From: Rheum nobile
Lineage: Eukaryota; Streptophyta; Magnoliopsida; Caryophyllales; Polygonaceae
Length of the DNA stretch: 64,000 nucleotides
NCBI GenBank assembly: GCA_027886185.1
Contig: WOAB01000211.1
Span: 3,324,001 to 3,388,000 of the forward strand
Direction of reading: 5' to 3'
Shown here: positions 45,646 to 55,900 of the stretch, one piece after another
How the letters are laid out: every line of letters starts with the position of its first letter
How positions within the stretch are numbered: the stretch's first letter is position 1
The notes under the pieces: generated by a model
Seen by the model: the letters and a program-made list of their open reading frames with translations, nothing else
The model's database searches: none
Told to the model about the DNA's origin: nothing
Program-made: the position numbers and the translations under genes

Positions 45646-45984
45646 AGAGAATACCAGACCATCGTGATGGTTTTCCGACCCGTCGGTATCAGACTCGTCG
45701 AACGTGACCGTTGGGAGGTCGGAGATCCTGGTTTGTCTGGACTCCGGCGTCTCGGGCTTACTGCCTTTGCTTTCTTTCGCATGTCATTTGGTTGCGGAGT
45801 ACGTGTTCCCACATACATCTGAACCCCCTGAAATGGTATTGATAATTTTTGTATGGACAGAAGATGGAGGTTTGTCTTTTTTTACCTGATCTCGTCGCTC
45901 CATAGTATCCTTGGCTCATTCCGAGATTATGTCATGCAAGAGCCCCTGCGCGAGTAACCTAGCGACCTCTTTACATAAGGCGAT

Positions 45985-47438
45985 TCATTCATCCGTCGAG
46001 TGACCGTGGTCACCGTGGAATTTGCACCACCTGCTCATGTCCTTTTTTATGTCCGATCGGTCGTTCTTTCGGGGCCATCTTACCTCTTTCCCATACTTGT
46101 CGAAACTCTTGATGAGCTCCGATACGGAGATATTGAATTTGTAAGACTGAACCCTAGGAGGCAATGTTGGACCATCTCTCCAGTCTTGGGACCTGTCCTG
46201 GAAGGAGTTTACCTGATTCTGCTCACTTCGATCACGAGAGTAGGGGTGATGACGTCTGTCTTGATGGTTGTCGGAAGAGGATTTGTGGTTGGACTGGTCG
46301 GGTCCATGGGATGCTTTTCGTGATTCGCGATCCTCTTCCAAACGTACCTCATCCATGGTTTTGGCTTGGACATGTTCGAAGCTTCTGCATGGGTACTTGG
46401 TGATCTCATTGTAGAGGTTGATGTCCTTGACCAGACCTTGTCGGAAAGCTTCGATGGAGGTGGTGATGTCGCAATGGGGGATCGCGACTTTTTCCTTATT
46501 GTACCTGTTAAAATAGCTCCGGAGAGGTTCGTTATACCTTTGGGTGATTCGATAGAGATCACTTGACTGCCTTTCTAGCCTTCGATTGCTGGCGAATTGG
46601 ATTTTGAAGGAATTGACCAGATCCGCGAACGAGGCGATTATTCCCTGCGGCAAACGCATAAACCAGGTCAGGGCGGGACCCGCGAGAGTCGTGCCAAAGC
46701 TTTTTCACATGACAGCCTCGCGGCTCTCCCTTGGAATAGATGCAGTCAGTAGTTTTTGTTTATAAAGAGAAATGTGATCATCTGGGTCGTTGGTGTTGTC
46801 GAATGTCGCCATGCTAGGAAGGTGGAACTTCTTTGGGATTTCGACTCTGGCGATCTCTCCGATGAATGGAGATTCCTCGTATCCACCCGACGCTTCCTTC
46901 TCGATCGGCTGTGGAACTCCGGGAATTCTAGCAATGCGATCATCAAGTGTCTTCATGTGCTGACTGAGTGTCTGCTGGACGAGAGCCAAGATGTCGGGAG
47001 GATTGGTAACCCGTGGTTCATCGATTCGGGTTAGTTATTCGAAAATGGATTGACCAAAGGAGTTCGAGATGTACCCTCAGTATGTCCGGGGCGTCGTGCG
47101 CTCGGGGGGGTCAGTTCGACGCCATTCATATCGAGACGCGTCTGGATGTTGCTATGGATGGGCATCCGCCTGGATCCAGAAGCCATCGATTGTACCTACG
47201 ACTTAAGAGACTCATTTTCACGGGTTAGTTGTTCAATCTCGGCCTCAAATTGGGTGGATAAGGTAGCCAAGGCTTCAGTCTTTTGGCATTGCTGGGCAAG
47301 TTTCTCTTGTAGGGCGGTCATTTTTTGGACAAGCTCTTGGAGTTGGTTTGGAGTAGGATTTTCGGTTGTGTTTCCTTGAGCTTGGGTGTCGTCTTCGAGG
47401 CATGGCTTCTCGGTACTGGTAGGTGGGTTGATAGTCAT
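45985..47438 (-). pseudogene. Tat-A gag, duplicate
   Basis: Same stops as 20023-21476, with a few base changes. The primer-binding site is at 47475-47491. Confidence 0.8.
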
Positions 47439-47494
47439 GGTTGGAGGATTTTTGAGATGGTGATCGGCAAGTTGCCCCACGGTGGACGCCAAAT

Positions 47495-48147
47495 TGTTTT
47501 GGAACGAAAAGATCGGTCGACCTAAATTGCCTTAGAAGGGGTAACGAGTCAATCGGATAATAAAAAATCAATCCAAACCAAATATACAATCAACCAAGCA
47601 AAGAATAGATACGAAATGGCAATGTAATTTATATATCAATTGATGACTGAATCAGATCGAAATACAACTTATCCTTAGAGAATAAAGGATCGAGCCTTGT
47701 CCGACAGGCGTTTTGGTGTTTCGATCGGCAGCGATCGGGTAGATTCTCCGGGGGGTTTGAGTGAGAGTGAATATGCAAGTAGGCCTCTCGAAGGGTAAGT
47801 CAGTGGATGCTGTGTGTAGACGTGTGTCCTTTCGTTTGCTTCTTCGTGGTCTATTTATGGTAGTTTCTCCTTGTGTCCGTTTATTTGTCTTCGTATTTGT
47901 CCTCTATTAATTCCGTGCCAGATCTTTGGGATTTGCTCTTGATTGCCATCATAATCTCTGTGTTTAATGTTGTTACCGTTGTCACCGATCAAGCAATTAA
48001 TGTCCAGGGCGAAACTTCCGGGATTCGGTCGGATCCTGAGCGTCTAAAGGGCATCCGTCGCCTCTAACTCCTGTTGGCCTTCGGCTTCGTCTGGACTTTG
48101 GCCTAATTCGTTTGATTTGATCCCTTGGAGTAAGTTTGGGCCCAACA
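47495..48147 (-). repeat. Tat-A 5' LTR, duplicate
   Basis: Corresponds to 21533-22185. It has no partner LTR on this side, since copy 2 starts inside reverse transcriptase. Confidence 0.88.
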
Positions 48148-49290
48148 AGCCTAGCTTGGAGTCTAGCATCTGGGCTCAAGTGATAACCCTAGGAGGGTGG
48201 TCATGGCCTTGGTTTAATGAAGAAAATATAGTTGTGGAGCGAGCAAGTGATTGTGTGAGGCATGGCTCAAGCATCGGTGCACTTCCGTCGACTCACTTGA
48301 GGATGGTAGGCATAGAACCGCGAAGGTCCATAAGCGTCGTCTTGTCCGGGGGAAAGTGGCTCAAGTGATATGTGGCCTGGCTAGGATTTGGGCACCCAAG
48401 AGGGCTTGCGGCGAGCGGCGCCAGGGTGAGGGATGGCTTTGGAAAGGGTCGTGGAGATGACATGGCTTGACCTTCATGATGGGATATAGTCACATCAGGT
48501 GCGGACGCTAAAGATGAAAGCTCTTGCACATTTTCATGATCAAGCCACTTTTGTCCATAGACTTATGCGTTCATTTTATGAGTTGAGACATATGGGACAT
48601 TTTGGCCATGTTTAACCCAATGTGCACAAGTGGATTGTTTAATGGCTCAAGAGGTCATTATCGCCACACACACCGAGGCTTTGGGCTATGAAGCCGCGAT
48701 GAGTCCTAGGTCGATCTTCTTGGGCCCGGTGTAGTTGACTTGGGCTTGTCTTTATGCCCACTTTGTGAAGCCCATGTGTGTTTTGCCTCTTAGTATTTGA
48801 GCATGATTTTTCTTCTTTTTCGGGTTAGACAAGATTAAGAAAAACCTCAAACTGTAAGCCTTGTCTAAGCTAATTTCAATTCAGATTTACTTGTTCTTCT
48901 TTCCTCTTGATTTGTTTGTTGGTGGCACCTATCCATTTAAATGCATCAAACCCAAACTAAATCCAATAAGGTTGTACATATCCTTCCTTTGAACGAGTAC
49001 AACCATTGCTTGTTTCTTAGTGGTACATGTCCAAGATTCAATCAAGCCACTCAGGCCTTTTTGGTGGAACCTAACCAAGAAAATGTTGAGCGTTTATATG
49101 ATCTTCCTCCATCTCAATGCCATCATCTTGACTTCAACCAAGAAGAGCCCTCGTTGTCCTCCTTCCCACAGACTTACCTCGAAGCACCAATGGGTCAAAT
49201 ATCCTAGATCACAACATTTTGTATCAGATCCAAGTCGTTGAAGTAAGTCCTAAGGTTAGCGAGTAAAACTAGTTTCATTTGATTGATCAT
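48148..49290. other. Unrecognised DNA, duplicate of 22186-23328
   Basis: Same content as copy 1, including the 88-codon frame (48941-49207) and the decayed primer-binding-like site. Confidence 0.4.
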
Positions 49291-49808
49291 TGTTTTGGGA
49301 TGAAAAGATCGAACCGACCTAAATCGCCTTCATTGGGGTAACTAGACACCAATATGATCAAGATATATAGATAATCCAAATCAAATGATAACAAAATAAA
49401 TGAAATTGAATAAACACGAGAGGAATCTTATCTCCTTAGAATGAGAACATTAACGAATCCAAGAACTTTGTCGTCGGACGCTTAAATGTTTGAGTAAAGA
49501 ACACAATTGGAAATAAATTCCTTTTACTGAGCAATATTCAAGATAAGTATGGTAATGCTTATGCCTGTAAATGCTGATGTCATGTATGTTACATAAAAGA
49601 TCCTCTAATATTTATACAAAATTCTCAACTAATCTAGTAAAAACCGTCCGAGATTCGCGGGAGTCGTTGAGTTGTGTACCAGTCCTCCGAGATCTCCTCC
49701 AACGTCTCTTATTGTCTCGCAATTCCTTCGTGGTCTCCGCCTAAGTCTTCAAGGCTTCTGTCATCCTTGGACTACTAGGCCGGTCCATTATATTATCGTG
49801 GCCAAACA
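49291..49808 (-). repeat. Tat-B 3' LTR, duplicate
   Basis: Corresponds to 23329-23846. Confidence 0.88.
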
Positions 49809-50092
49809 ATTGCCCCAAAGTTAACAGGGCCGATTGGAGCGGTTTTAATTGAACGGTGTACTTTCCTTTCTCTCTCCAATGTAATCTTTCTCTTGCCAAT
49901 TTTCTTGCAGGTGGAGACGACGTGGCGGCTTCTTAGTGGACCATCGTTTTGGCTATCACGTCCGTCAATTTCATCTCTTTAAATTTGCTGCCGGCGATTT
50001 CACTTTTTACTGCTTCTTCTTCATGCAAAAAGTTCTCTCTTTTCCAAGTTAAAAATTCAAATTCTTACTGTTTCTTGATCGTCTTCTCTTCC

Positions 50093-51925
50093 ATGGAGTT
50101 TTTGAGATCCAGAAATAGCCGGATCATGTCCTGCAACCCCAGCGATAAAGATAGCGACTTCAAGTGCTTTAGAGCCCAGAGGATTCTTTAGCTGGTACTT
50201 TGACTCAATCGGAGTTTGGAAAGGATCTTGGAAGTGGGTCAATTTCCAGTCGGGACGGTGGCGCGTCTCCCGCATCCTTGTAAACGTGCCGACTAGTGTC
50301 GGGTAAGTTGGGTTTGTTTCTTTGAGTATCCCTTCTGAATTGGTCATTCCTTACCTTTTTCAAACCTTGTTCGGAACTTCTTGGCTGTCCTAAAACTTGC
50401 TCCTTGTGAAGTCATGCCTCATGCATGGCGTTTCTTGAGAGTGGTCGACCTATTGGTTTCTGACGTCGATTTCGACTTTGATGCTTTGTGGTACTCTTAT
50501 TACTTGTGTAGTCGAGGGTCTTCTAGGTTTCAATTGTGCCTTCGACAGGGTAGATTACCAATCGCTTTGAACCTTAATGTTAATGACCGTGGGTGGAGGT
50601 CTCGTTTCTTCTTTGTGGAGCAGAAATCGCTCGAGGGGGGTGTCGATTGTTCCTTCTTGCTGACGGACTAGAGGATGATATGTATCGTATTTGTCTTCTT
50701 AGTTTTTTGTTGGACGTCTTCTTAACTTTTTGCTCACATATGTCTTATTTCAGTTCATGATCCGGAGGAACTTGAAGATTCTAACTTTGAGGAAGAAACC
50801 CAATTTTTGCTTGATCTCCCTAAGGCTAATAGATCTTTAAAGAACACCAACTTCCTGGCATCTAATGCTTTCAATATGTTGATGCCTTCGACCTCTTGGA
50901 CCAAAGGTACCTGTTCATTCCAACAGGTATGCGTTTGGGTAGTTTTTGGACTAGTTGTTTGCTTATTGTGTTGCGCTTTCTTGACAGCGTCTCGAGGTGA
51001 GAGGTTGAGCGCACACCTCTCTAGGAAGAGTCTATTGGAACAAAAGATTTTGGCGGCAAAGGCGTCGGCCTTGGCCAAGATAACTGCTCTGGACTCGCTA
51101 TCATCGAAGACTTCTGTAAAGGAAAGCGGTTGCAGTTGTTGAGCTGGAATCGTTTGAGCTCAAGGATAGGGCCCTGGGCGACCTTCTTCACACTTTAGAC
51201 CCTACCGCTAGGAAGTAGATCGGGGATTTGCATCTGATCGGCTGTATTGACGAGGCGGGGGCGTCGGCTTGGAAGGTTTGCAAAAATTTGTTTTATATTT
51301 ATATATATTTTAGTAACTGATTACATAGCTTTGTGTGTACAGGCTCTCCAGTATTCCCTGGTGGAGTTTTTTACTATGCAAGAACTAAGCGACATGGCGG
51401 ATAAACGTGCTTCCCAGGCTGAGCTCAACTTGCTGCTGTCAATAGTCGTATGAAGTCAATTGAGGGCAAACTCGCCCATGCTGAGAAGAAGATGAAATAG
51501 GCTCAAACCCGTGTTGAAGAGCTCGAGAGCAACGTCGAGGTGCTCCAGGTAAAGGATGCACAGATTGCTAGCGATGTCGGTGCCTACTTAGTATCAAATC
51601 CTGCATAGAGATGATGGAGGAATATGCCGCAGAGGGCCATTCGACCTAGAGTGTGGAGGAGGAGCGGGCGAGCATGGAGCTCTTGTATCCCAATGGGAAT
51701 CCTGGTGCTGAACTTTTCAAAATCATCGGCTTAGGTGATGAAGATCAAAAGGGCGAGGGTGATCTCGAGATGAACAAAGCTGCTACTGAGGATGTGTCGG
51801 GGATGACTTCTTTGGTGTCGAAGGATCAGGTGGTCACTCCTGCAAACGCCATCGAGAAGTCAGGTGAATCTTGGTGTTTTTATGGGTTACGTAGTGACAT
51901 TGGTGTTTCTTGCGTCGTGTGTTGA
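50093..51925 (+). pseudogene. Tat-B antisense gene, duplicate
   Basis: Same exon layout as 24131-25963. Here a T-to-C change removes the stop near 50926 (CAACAG in place of CAATAG), so the stretch 50807-51142 reads open through the presumed intron 50907-50987. Other stops remain. Confidence 0.65.
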
Positions 51926-51976
51926 CGCCTGGACTTTGTAACATTTTATGTTGTGCCCCATCGTGGAGATGGGATG

Positions 51977-52980
51977 TGTTAGATTCAAAGGATCGTGCAG
52001 CCACGGTGCAAGTCTTGCTCGTCGTCGGAGTTGGAATCGCCAATTAGGGTTTCTCGGTGGACGGCGGCGGGACGGAGGCTCGGGGGTGATTTGTAGGCGG
52101 AGTTGTGGTGGATAGTTGGCACTCAATGTCTTCTTATAGAGGGAAGAAGAATTGGTTGCAGAAGTGAAAGGGAAGAGGAAGTGTGAGAGATGAACTCACT
52201 CGGCACACTTGGAATTTGACGCAAGGAAGAGATATGTGAAAGAGAGAGAGAGATTTGCTCAAGCAATTTTTATAATTCTTACGTGCCCTTTTCAGATCTC
52301 AAAGAGACCTTATATAGGCTTACAAATATGGCAAGAATGCCTAAGGAAACGTCAAAATGTCCAGCACAAAATTAAACCCTAGTCTTAATACCGAAAATAT
52401 CCAAAAAAGGTAAGTCATTAACTTCAAAGGTAAATGTCTTCAAGCACTTCCAATATTATCTCGGCCAAGGCTTGGGCCCATGATAGTGGGGTACTTGGGC
52501 CAGCCCATGATGGTGGGAGTGCCGAGCAAAGTGGTCCAAGTGGCTCGGCGCCCCCCTTTGAATGTTCACTTGCCGCTAGCGCCGGGCTCGCCGACGCCTT
52601 GATGAAGGCAAAGAACCAAGCCTGGCTCGGCATGGCTTAGGGTAGCTTGGCAGGTCAAGCCCTTGTGGAGGTCTTGGAGAAGCTTCCTAGCCCTAGACCT
52701 CGTGATGGCGCCAAGAATTGCCTCGTCATCTTGAGTGTTGGCCTTGGAGGCTCTTGTGCCCGGCGCGGCCGGCGCCTTGGCCTTGACTTGGCCAATGTCT
52801 CCCTTTGGCTTGGCTTTGGCTCTCCCATGCATGTCTTGGTCATCTGCAGCTCTAAGTGTGTCATCCATATGCTCCGTGCCTTGATCCAGCTCTTGGTCCT
52901 CAATAGTGCCCACGGAGAGCTCCTCTGCGGCGCCTAGGTTGTCTTTGGTGTCTTGACCTTGATGTGGCATGGTCACATCA
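51977..52980 (-). repeat. 3' LTR of CRM-like unit A
   Basis: 1004 bp. On the minus strand it runs TGATGTGACC to TCTAACA. A TATA box CCTATATAAGG lies at about 52309-52319. The polyprotein stop lies 415 bp inside this LTR. A polypurine tract AAGAGAGGGAGGA (52981-52993) precedes it. Confidence 0.85.
52309..52319 (-). promoter_or_regulatory. TATA box in CRM-like LTR
   Basis: CCTATATAAGG on the minus strand, repeated identically at about 59127-59137 in the second LTR. It would place transcript start near 52285 and 59103. Confidence 0.6.
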
Positions 52981-55900
52981 TCCTCCCTCTCTTGAAAGGG
53001 ATTCGACCCCGAATCTAGCTCTTCTTGGTCATCTTCCTCCTGCACACAATAAGGCATCAAATCAGAGACATTGAAAACATCATGTACACCAAAGTTAGGA
53101 GGGAGGTCAAGCTTGTAGGCGTTGTCATTGATCCTCTCAAGCACTTGAAAGGGTCCATCGCCTCTTGGCTTGAGTTTGGAGTTGCGGAGCAATGGGAAGC
53201 GATCCTTCCTTAGGTGCAACCATACTAGGTCACCCGGTTCAAAAATCACTTCCTTTCGCCCCTTGTCCACATGCTTCTTGTATTGGCCGGTCCTCCTCTC
53301 AAGTTGCAACCGTGTGTCTTCATGCAACTTCTTGATCCTTGCAGCTGCATCCGCACCTTCTTGGCTTTCTCGCTCCTTGATAGCATAGGGTAGGAGCTCT
53401 AGTGGTGTGGTGGGATTGCGCCCATAGACCACTTCAAAGGGTGTCTTCCTTGTTGCCGAATGGACCGTCCTATTGTAGGCGAACTCAATGAAGGACAAGC
53501 TATCCTCCCACCTGCGCAAGTTAGTCCTCAAGATAGTTCTAAGCAAGACACCAAGAGTACGGTTGACCACCTCGGTTTGGCCATCCGTTTGAGGGTGGCA
53601 AGTAGTAGAGAAAAGAAGCTTAGTTCCAAGCTTAGCCCAAAGAGTTTTCCAAAAGTAGCTTAGGAACTTAACATCTCGGTCCGACACAATGGACCTAGGA
53701 ACTCCATGCAATCTCACAACATGATCAAAGAAAAGGTTAGCAACATGAGATGCATCATCGGTCTTATGGCATGCAATGAAATGTGCCATTTTGGAGAACC
53801 TATCTACTACTACAAAGATGGAGTCTCTCCCTCTCTTAGACCGTGGCAATCCCAAAACAAAGTCCATGGAAATGTCTTCCCAAGGTAGTTTAGGGATTGG
53901 TAATGGAGAGTAGAGACCATGGGGTTGCATTTTGGCCTTAGCACGCATACAAGTAGTACAAGAAGCGCAAAGCTTCTCAACCGCTCTTAGCATCTTAGGC
54001 CAAAAGAAATGTTCTCTAAGCACATGTAAGGTCTTAAGGACACCAAAGTGCCCCATCAACCCACCCCCATGTGCTTCTTGCACAAGTATAGCTCGAATGG
54101 AGCCCTTAGGGATGCACAACCTATGACCTTTGAACAAAAATCCATCATGCAAGTAAAATTGCCCCTCACTTCCCTTAGACTTACATGCGGCTACTATAGC
54201 ACAAAAATCAGAATCAAGAGCATATAAGTCTTTCATGAAAGTGAAACCAAGCAACTTTGCATCCAATATGGTCAATAGAGTGTACCTCCTTGATAGGGCA
54301 TTCGCCACCACATTGTCCTTTCCCTTTTTGTGTTTTATCACATAGGGGAAAGACTCAATGAACTCCACCCACTTGGCATGCCTCTTGTTGAGCTTGCTTT
54401 GGCCCTTCAAGTATTTCAATGCCTCATGGTCGGAGTGTATGACAAATTCTTTAGGCAATAAGTAGTGTTGCCAAACTCTTAGCACACGTACTAAAGCGAG
54501 AAGTTCTTTGTCATAGGTGGGGTATTTGAGCTCGGCACCCCCAAGTTTCTCACTAAAATAGGCAATGGGTTTGCCCTCTTGCATGAGGACACCTCCAAGG
54601 CCTATTCCCGAAGCATCACACTCTATCTCAAAGATTTTGTCAAAGTTAGGCAATGATAGAAGTGGTGCTTGGGTGAGCTTGGCTTTGAGGCTAGCAAAGG
54701 CCGCCTCTTGTGTGGCGCCCCATGAGAACGTCACACCTTTCTTGGTGAGCTCCGTGAGGGGCGCAGCCAATGTGCTAAAGTCCCTCACAAAGCGGCGGTA
54801 AAAGCCAACCAAGCCTAAGAAGCTTCGAACTTGAGTCATAGTAGTAGGTGTTGGCCATTCATGAATAGCTTTCACCTTCTCCTCGTCAACTCTCAAGCCC
54901 TCCTTACATACCACAAATCCAAGAAATACCACATGATCCGAGAAAAAGTGGCACTTCTTGAAGTTGGCATATAGCTTCTCCTTCCTAAGGACCTCAAGAA
55001 CTTGCCTAAGGTGATCCACGTGCTCATCAAGATTATGGCTATATACTAAGATGTCATCAAAGTACACAACCACAAACTTGCCAATGAAGCGCCTTAGAAC
55101 ATGGTTCATGAGCCTCATGAATGTGCTAGGAGCGTTGGTGAGTCCAAAAGGCATCACCAACCACTCATATAATCCTTGCTTGGTCTTAAAAGCGGTTTTC
55201 CATTCATCGCCTTCTTTCATGCGAATTTGGTGATAACCACTCTTAAGATCAACCTTGGAAAACACACTCGCTCCATGCAACTCGTCAAGCATGTCGTCCA
55301 ATCTTGGTATGGGATGGCGGTACTTAATGGTTATGTTATTGATCGCTCGACAATCAACACACATCCGCCAAGTACCGTCCTTCTTTGGTACCAAGATGAC
55401 CGGAACTGCACAAGGGCTAAGGCTCTCCTTCACATAGCCCTTGTCAAGCAATTCTTGGACTTGACGTTGCAACTCTTTTGTTTCCGCGGGATTAGCGCGG
55501 TACGCAGCCCTATTAGGTAGTGTTGCCCCCGGTATGAAGTCAATTTGATGTTCAATACCTCTTATCGGAGGCAACCCCTTTGGCACTTCCTCTTGAAAGA
55601 GATCATCGAACTCTAATAAAAGGCGAGTGATGGGCCGCGGTAGTCCCTCAAGATCATTCACGTTGAGGAGTATGTCCTTACGAATGAACAAAAGACATGA
55701 CTCCCCACTCTTGAATGCTTGAACGACTTCCTTAGACTTAGCTAAGAGCATATGACTAGAGGCACTTCCCTTGCCCCCAATCGCCATTTTCTTACCTTTG
55801 GCATGCTCCTTAGCTTGGGTCTTGCGTTGCTCCCTAGCCACATGGTCAGCCATGATTTCATGAGGAGCTAAGGGATGGAGAGTAATCCTTTTCCCACGTA

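Larger units (their letters stand above)
44858..51976. repeat. Segmental duplication, copy 2
   Basis: Near-identical to 18896-26014. It is joined on the left to Athila fragment G inside Tat-A reverse transcriptase, and on the right interrupted by the CRM-like array. The duplicated block may continue beyond that array, outside the window. Both joints fall inside elements, not at LTR ends, so it arose by duplication of DNA and not by retrotransposition. Confidence 0.93.
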
